15,514 bases of DNA from UPXZ01 sp047973025 (lineage in GTDB: Bacteria; Bacteroidota; Bacteroidia; Bacteroidales; Paludibacteraceae), in assembly GCA_047973025.1 (NCBI GenBank), contig JBKEBE010000128.1, positions 1-15,514 on the forward strand, written 5' to 3'. Numbering within the stretch: the stretch's first letter is position 1; each line of letters begins with the position of its first letter. This document shows, in pieces, positions 12,935-15,514 of the stretch. The notes beneath the pieces are model-generated. The model did no database searches. It was not told where the DNA came from and saw only the letters and a program-made list of their open reading frames with translations. The translations under genes and the position numbers were made by a program.

Positions 12935-14833
12935 TCACAAATATTTTTTCAATTCTTTTGCCCAGACCTGATAGCCGGCTTCGTTCAGGTGTAACCCATC
13001 GTTCGTAAAATCGCCTTTCAGCGTATCGGTATTTTTCTCAACAAAGAGAGGGTACAGGTTAATGAACCGGACATGCTGTTTCTTGGCTGCTGCTTTTATC
13101 ATTTTGTTAGCCTCGATGACCGTTTTTTCTTTGTTTTCCAACCGTTTGTTGTTGCCACGTTTGGATTGGTCGAAAGGGAGAATACTTTGCAGGTAAATTT
13201 CAGTTTGGGGAGATTTGGATTTCAATTCCAAAACTATCTTTTCTATGTATCCGACAATGGAATCATTCGGAATATTCCTTGAAATGTCATTTATCCCAAT
13301 CAGTAAAAGTAGCTTTTGTGGATTTCCACCGACAATGGAATTAATTCGATCATAAACACCTTCCGCGATATCGCCACTAATACCCCGGTTTCGAATATTT
13401 TTTCGTCCTAAAAGTTTGTTCCAATCTTTTCCCCCTTCGGTAATGCTGTTTCCGAGCATCACAATGTCATTTGGAGTGATCGGCGGTTCTTCTGAAAACA
13501 ACTGAACTCGTTTGTAGTAATACTCAGCGTATTTGCGAGGGGAGATGGTTGCTTGAGACGTGGGTTGCTTTTTTTCTGAAGGTAAAATTGACGCAGCAAC
13601 AGCATTAGATACCAACGAGCGCAACCTTACGGCGCTTCCTGCATCATTCGGATGTACCCTGTTGGTCAAAAGAATCACAGCAATATCATTGTCCGGATCA
13701 ATCACTATCGAAGTGCCTGTGTATCCCGTATGTCCGTAGGTGTTGGGACTGAGTAAATCGCCCGTGTTTGACGCATAAGGAGAAAAAATATCCCAACCGA
13801 GTGTCCGCCCAAATTGAGCGACATCACGAGGAACGCTTCGCATTGCTTTTACCCCCAACGGACTTAGAATCCGTTTTTTGTTCCATTCTCCGTTATGTTG
13901 CAAAGCGGCTACGAAAACAGCTAAGTCATTGACATCCGAGAAAAGTCCCGCATTTCCGGAAACTCCGCCATTCATCACACGGGCTAATGGATCATGTACC
14001 GTACCGCGAAGAATGGTATCGTCTTTCTGTTTTTCGGTTGGCGCTACGCGAGCCAATAGTTCTCCTTTCGGCTGATAATCGGTAGATTTCATTCCAAGCA
14101 CATCAAAAATATTTTTCTTGGCAAAATCGCGAAGGTTTTCCTTTGTGATTAATTCGATTATTCGTTGCAAGGTGATGTAATTCAGACAACTATATTGCAT
14201 GTTGGTTTTCGGCTCAAAATCACGATGACAAGTAGAGATGTAATGAATTAAACCATCGGGGCTTGGGGCTCCGAATTGTTTTTGCAATGTTTCCACAGGC
14301 GCGTAAGCGGGCAACCCGGATGTGTGTGTAAGTAAATCTATAATTCGAATATCTGTTGTTTTTCCATCAGGAGTTTTCCATCCTTGAAATTCAGGAATGA
14401 ATAAATTTACTTTATCCTGCAACCGAAGTCGTCCACGCTCAATGAGTATCATTGCCGAAGTGGCGGTCGCGATGGGCTTGGTCAAGGATGCCAAATCAAA
14501 GATTGTGCTTACATCCATTTTCACGGTGTTCGGGTAAACTTCTTTTAGACCATACGCTTTCAGATAAGCCATCTTACCATCTCTCACTATTCCCAATACG
14601 GCTCCGGGAATTTCCTTATCCGTCATCGCTTTTTCAATAACTTCATCCACATAACGCAGATGAGTGGAACTCATACCGACTTCTTCGGGAGTAGATTTTG
14701 GCAAGGATTGGGCATTTGTATGGCACGAGCATAGCACGAATACGCCAAACAAGAAAAGTCCTTTCACACTACAAAGTGAAACTTTAAGTAGTTGCCCCTT
14801 CTTGCCGTTGCGTTTTGGAAACTTTTTTTTCAT
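12935..14833 (-). CDS. Exported serine beta-lactamase-fold hydrolase fused to an SGNH/GDSL esterase
   Basis: 632 residues from the Met at 14833. I prefer this to the ATG at 14914, which would add 27 residues unlike a signal peptide in front of a normal one. The N-terminus is basic, then hydrophobic (about 25-37), with VLCSC a possible lipobox (C37) or cleavage after TNA. Domain 1 (about 50-415) is the class C/PBP4-like fold: SLTK (S116, K119), Y214-S-C216 where YxN is usual, and HTG (368-370). Domain 2 (about 450-632) is SGNH: GNSIT with nucleophile S463, NRG (482-484), GIND with N515, and D612-x-x-H615 in NDGLHLNEAG. It probably acts in the periplasm or at the outer membrane on esters, glycan acetyl groups or peptidoglycan; no substrate can be named. 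Resistance to beta-lactams should not be assumed. Confidence 0.85.
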   Translation of the reverse strand: MKKKFPKRNGKKGQLLKVSLCSVKGLFLFGVFVLCSCHTNAQSLPKSTPEEVGMSSTHLRYVDEVIEKAMTDKEIPGAVLGIVRDGKMAYLKAYGLKEVYPNTVKMDVSTIFDLASLTKPIATATSAMILIERGRLRLQDKVNLFIPEFQGWKTPDGKTTDIRIIDLLTHTSGLPAYAPVETLQKQFGAPSPDGLIHYISTCHRDFEPKTNMQYSCLNYITLQRIIELITKENLRDFAKKNIFDVLGMKSTDYQPKGELLARVAPTEKQKDDTILRGTVHDPLARVMNGGVSGNAGLFSDVNDLAVFVAALQHNGEWNKKRILSPLGVKAMRSVPRDVAQFGRTLGWDIFSPYASNTGDLLSPNTYGHTGYTGTSIVIDPDNDIAVILLTNRVHPNDAGSAVRLRSLVSNAVAASILPSEKKQPTSQATISPRKYAEYYYKRVQLFSEEPPITPNDIVMLGNSITEGGKDWNKLLGRKNIRNRGISGDIAEGVYDRINSIVGGNPQKLLLLIGINDISRNIPNDSIVGYIEKIVLELKSKSPQTEIYLQSILPFDQSKRGNNKRLENKEKTVIEANKMIKAAAKKQHVRFINLYPLFVEKNTDTLKGDFTNDGLHLNEAGYQVWAKELKKYL

Positions 14834-15066
14834 GTGTAAATTAATATGGGTTTTACCCCGTTTAAAGTAATTATAATAGTGTTTTTGGTCTTTGAAAGCC
14901 AAAAGGATTTGCATCCTCTCATATTGAAAGAATGGATTAGGCTGATTACGGGCTAATTTATATACAGCAAAGGAAATTAAAATTTCATGCGCGAGTTTGG
15001 TTCTCAGTCTTTGCCTCTTAGCTGTTTTAGGTCAGTTTCATTGGTCTCAGTCGTTAGTTGAAGCTA
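14834..15066. other. Upstream region of the double hydrolase, no gene seen
   Basis: Contains a small palindrome GGGTTTTACCC (14848-14858) just before the chosen start, which could be an operator, and no exact TAnnTTTG box on the minus strand. An imperfect direct repeat (TTGGTTCTCAGTC at 14997-15009 and TTGGTCTCAGTC at 15041-15052) lies beside the IS end. Confidence 0.4.
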
Positions 15067-15081
15067 TGCACTTTCAGTGCA
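15067..15081 (-). repeat. Subterminal hairpin of the IS200/IS605 element
   Basis: TGCACT, loop TTC, AGTGCA, 24 bases beyond the transposase stop. TnpA of this family recognises a small imperfect hairpin near each end, and the position after the 3' end of tnpA suits the right end. The stem can be extended imperfectly (TGAAG to CTTTCA). The exact cleavage point is not visible. Confidence 0.6.
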
Positions 15082-15105
15082 AGACTTTCAGTTTCTACAA
15101 ATTTT

Positions 15106-15514
15106 TCACTCAAGTATGATATTGTCATTGTCATTGTCATTGTTTTCGGGTTTTCTATGGTGTTCCAAATAATTTTGTACCATTTCGTCAGTAATGTTAC
15201 CAGTACTCCAAACTCCGTATCCAAGTGCCCAAAAATGTCGTTCCCGGTATATTTTACTGACGCGAGGGAACTCTTCTTGTATTCTTCTTGAAGTTCTACC
15301 TTTTAGTTTTTTAACTAAATCACTTATGGATTTGCTTGGGAGATACTCGATATGAAGGTGTATGTGGTCTGAACTGACTACGCCTGAAAGAATTGTAACA
15401 TCTTCAGTCATACAAATTTGTTTTATCAATGTTCTACATCTAACTTTAATATCTCCATCCAATACTTTATAACGATATTTTGTAACCCAAACAATATGAG
15501 CTGTAAGTCTTGAA
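15106..15514 (-). CDS. tnpA: IS200/IS605-family transposase TnpA, 5' end outside the window
   Basis: HUH-superfamily Y1 transposase that cuts and joins single-stranded DNA at the element ends. 135 residues are visible. The frame stays open from the window edge, reading SRLTAHIVWVTKYRYKV before the LDGDIKVRC segment, so a start at the TTG at 15460-15462 would be wrong: the family normally begins with this HIVWVTKYR segment. Metal-binding HIH is at visible residues 50-52 (in SSDHIHLHIE), followed by LVKKLKGRTSRRIQEEFP and HFWALGYGVWSTGN; the catalytic Tyr is residue 115 (in MVQNYLEHH). Perhaps 5-15 residues are missing. All visible catalytic residues are present, so it may be active. The C-terminus ends in an Asn-Asp repeat from a DNA microsatellite. 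Confidence 0.93.
   Translation of the reverse strand, partial: SRLTAHIVWVTKYRYKVLDGDIKVRCRTLIKQICMTEDVTILSGVVSSDHIHLHIEYLPSKSISDLVKKLKGRTSRRIQEEFPRVSKIYRERHFWALGYGVWSTGNITDEMVQNYLEHHRKPENNDNDNDNIILE
15121..15143. repeat. Hexanucleotide microsatellite (ATTGTC, nearly four copies)
   Basis: Three full copies of ATTGTC plus ATTGT inside the 3' end of tnpA, coding for alternating Asn and Asp. Copy-number changes would add or remove two residues without a frameshift. Confidence 0.8.

Larger units (their letters stand above)
15067..15514 (-). mobile_element. IS200/IS605-family element, cut by the window edge
   Basis: A Y1 transposase gene with its downstream hairpin; the other end lies outside the window. 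No tnpB is seen on this side. Members of the family move as single strands and leave no target duplication, so ends must be found by the hairpins. Confidence 0.8.

Noticed and set aside
12700..13008. 102-codon plus-strand ORF
   Set aside because: Its second part is antisense to the SGNH domain, whose catalytic residues are clear. No ribosome site, promoter or recognisable domain.
12935..14833. Simple beta-lactamase resistance gene
   Set aside because: The fold is shared by esterases and peptidases, YxN has Cys, and an SGNH domain is fused; nothing points to drug hydrolysis.
14834..14914. Upstream ATG at 14914 as start of the double hydrolase
   Set aside because: The extra 27 residues are polar and would bury the signal peptide; the ATG at 14833 gives a normal export signal.
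15121..15143. Tandem repeat as a CRISPR or regulatory array
   Set aside because: A six-base unit without spacers, in frame inside a gene: a simple microsatellite.
15058..15291. 77-codon plus-strand ORF
   Set aside because: Antisense to tnpA; its VIVIVIV run is the microsatellite read on the other strand.
15106..15462. Transposase start at the TTG codon at 15460-15462
   Set aside because: The frame is open upstream to the window edge and encodes the family's conserved N-terminal strand.

Overview
The window looks like chromosomal DNA from the Bacteroidales (phylum Bacteroidota). Three things point there. Several start regions carry the Bacteroidota promoter form (-7 box TAnnTTTG, -33 box TTTG). 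Shine-Dalgarno sites are nearly absent. The protein families are typical of the group: a DUF5020 outer-membrane protein, a receiver/PPDK-type ATP-grasp protein, a multi-repeat DUF349 protein and a serine hydrolase fused to an SGNH esterase. A genus near Proteiniphilum, Petrimonas or Dysgonomonas is a guess from general protein character only.

Layout from left to right. (1) 42-755 (-): DUF5020 Tsx-like outer-membrane barrel. (2) 756-1298: a 543-base gap with palindromes and two plus-strand promoter-to-terminator units that look like small RNAs. (3) 1299-4316 (-): a 1005-residue protein with a degenerate receiver, an intact receiver and a PPDK/PEP-synthase-type ATP-grasp domain, without the phosphohistidine swivel or PEP barrel; its promoter matches the consensus exactly. 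(4) 4674-6008 (+): gdhA, divergent from (3), with a leader that holds a 20-codon ORF behind a strong Shine-Dalgarno, and a strong intrinsic terminator behind the gene. (5) 9387-6138 (-): a cydD-cydC operon. (6) 9623-10384 (+): a YdfG-like short-chain dehydrogenase. (7) 10511-12562 (+): a DUF349 protein with five repeats. (8) 12563-12934: a gap with an 18-bp hairpin between convergent genes. (9) 12935-14833 (-): an exported serine beta-lactamase-fold/SGNH double hydrolase. (10) 15067-15514 (-): the 3' part of an IS200/IS605 element, whose transposase runs off the right edge.

Most genes are ordinary housekeeping or envelope functions and do not form one pathway. GdhA assimilates ammonia. CydDC exports thiols and supports cytochrome bd assembly, although cydAB is not here. 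The large receiver/ATP-grasp protein suggests phosphorylation-controlled PEP/pyruvate chemistry or phosphotransfer. The least explained parts are the two plus-strand RNA-like units at 1019-1287, the gdhA leader ORF, and the ATP-grasp protein, which lacks the parts needed for a normal PEP synthase cycle. I found no CRISPR array, tRNA, rRNA or clear phage or defence island.
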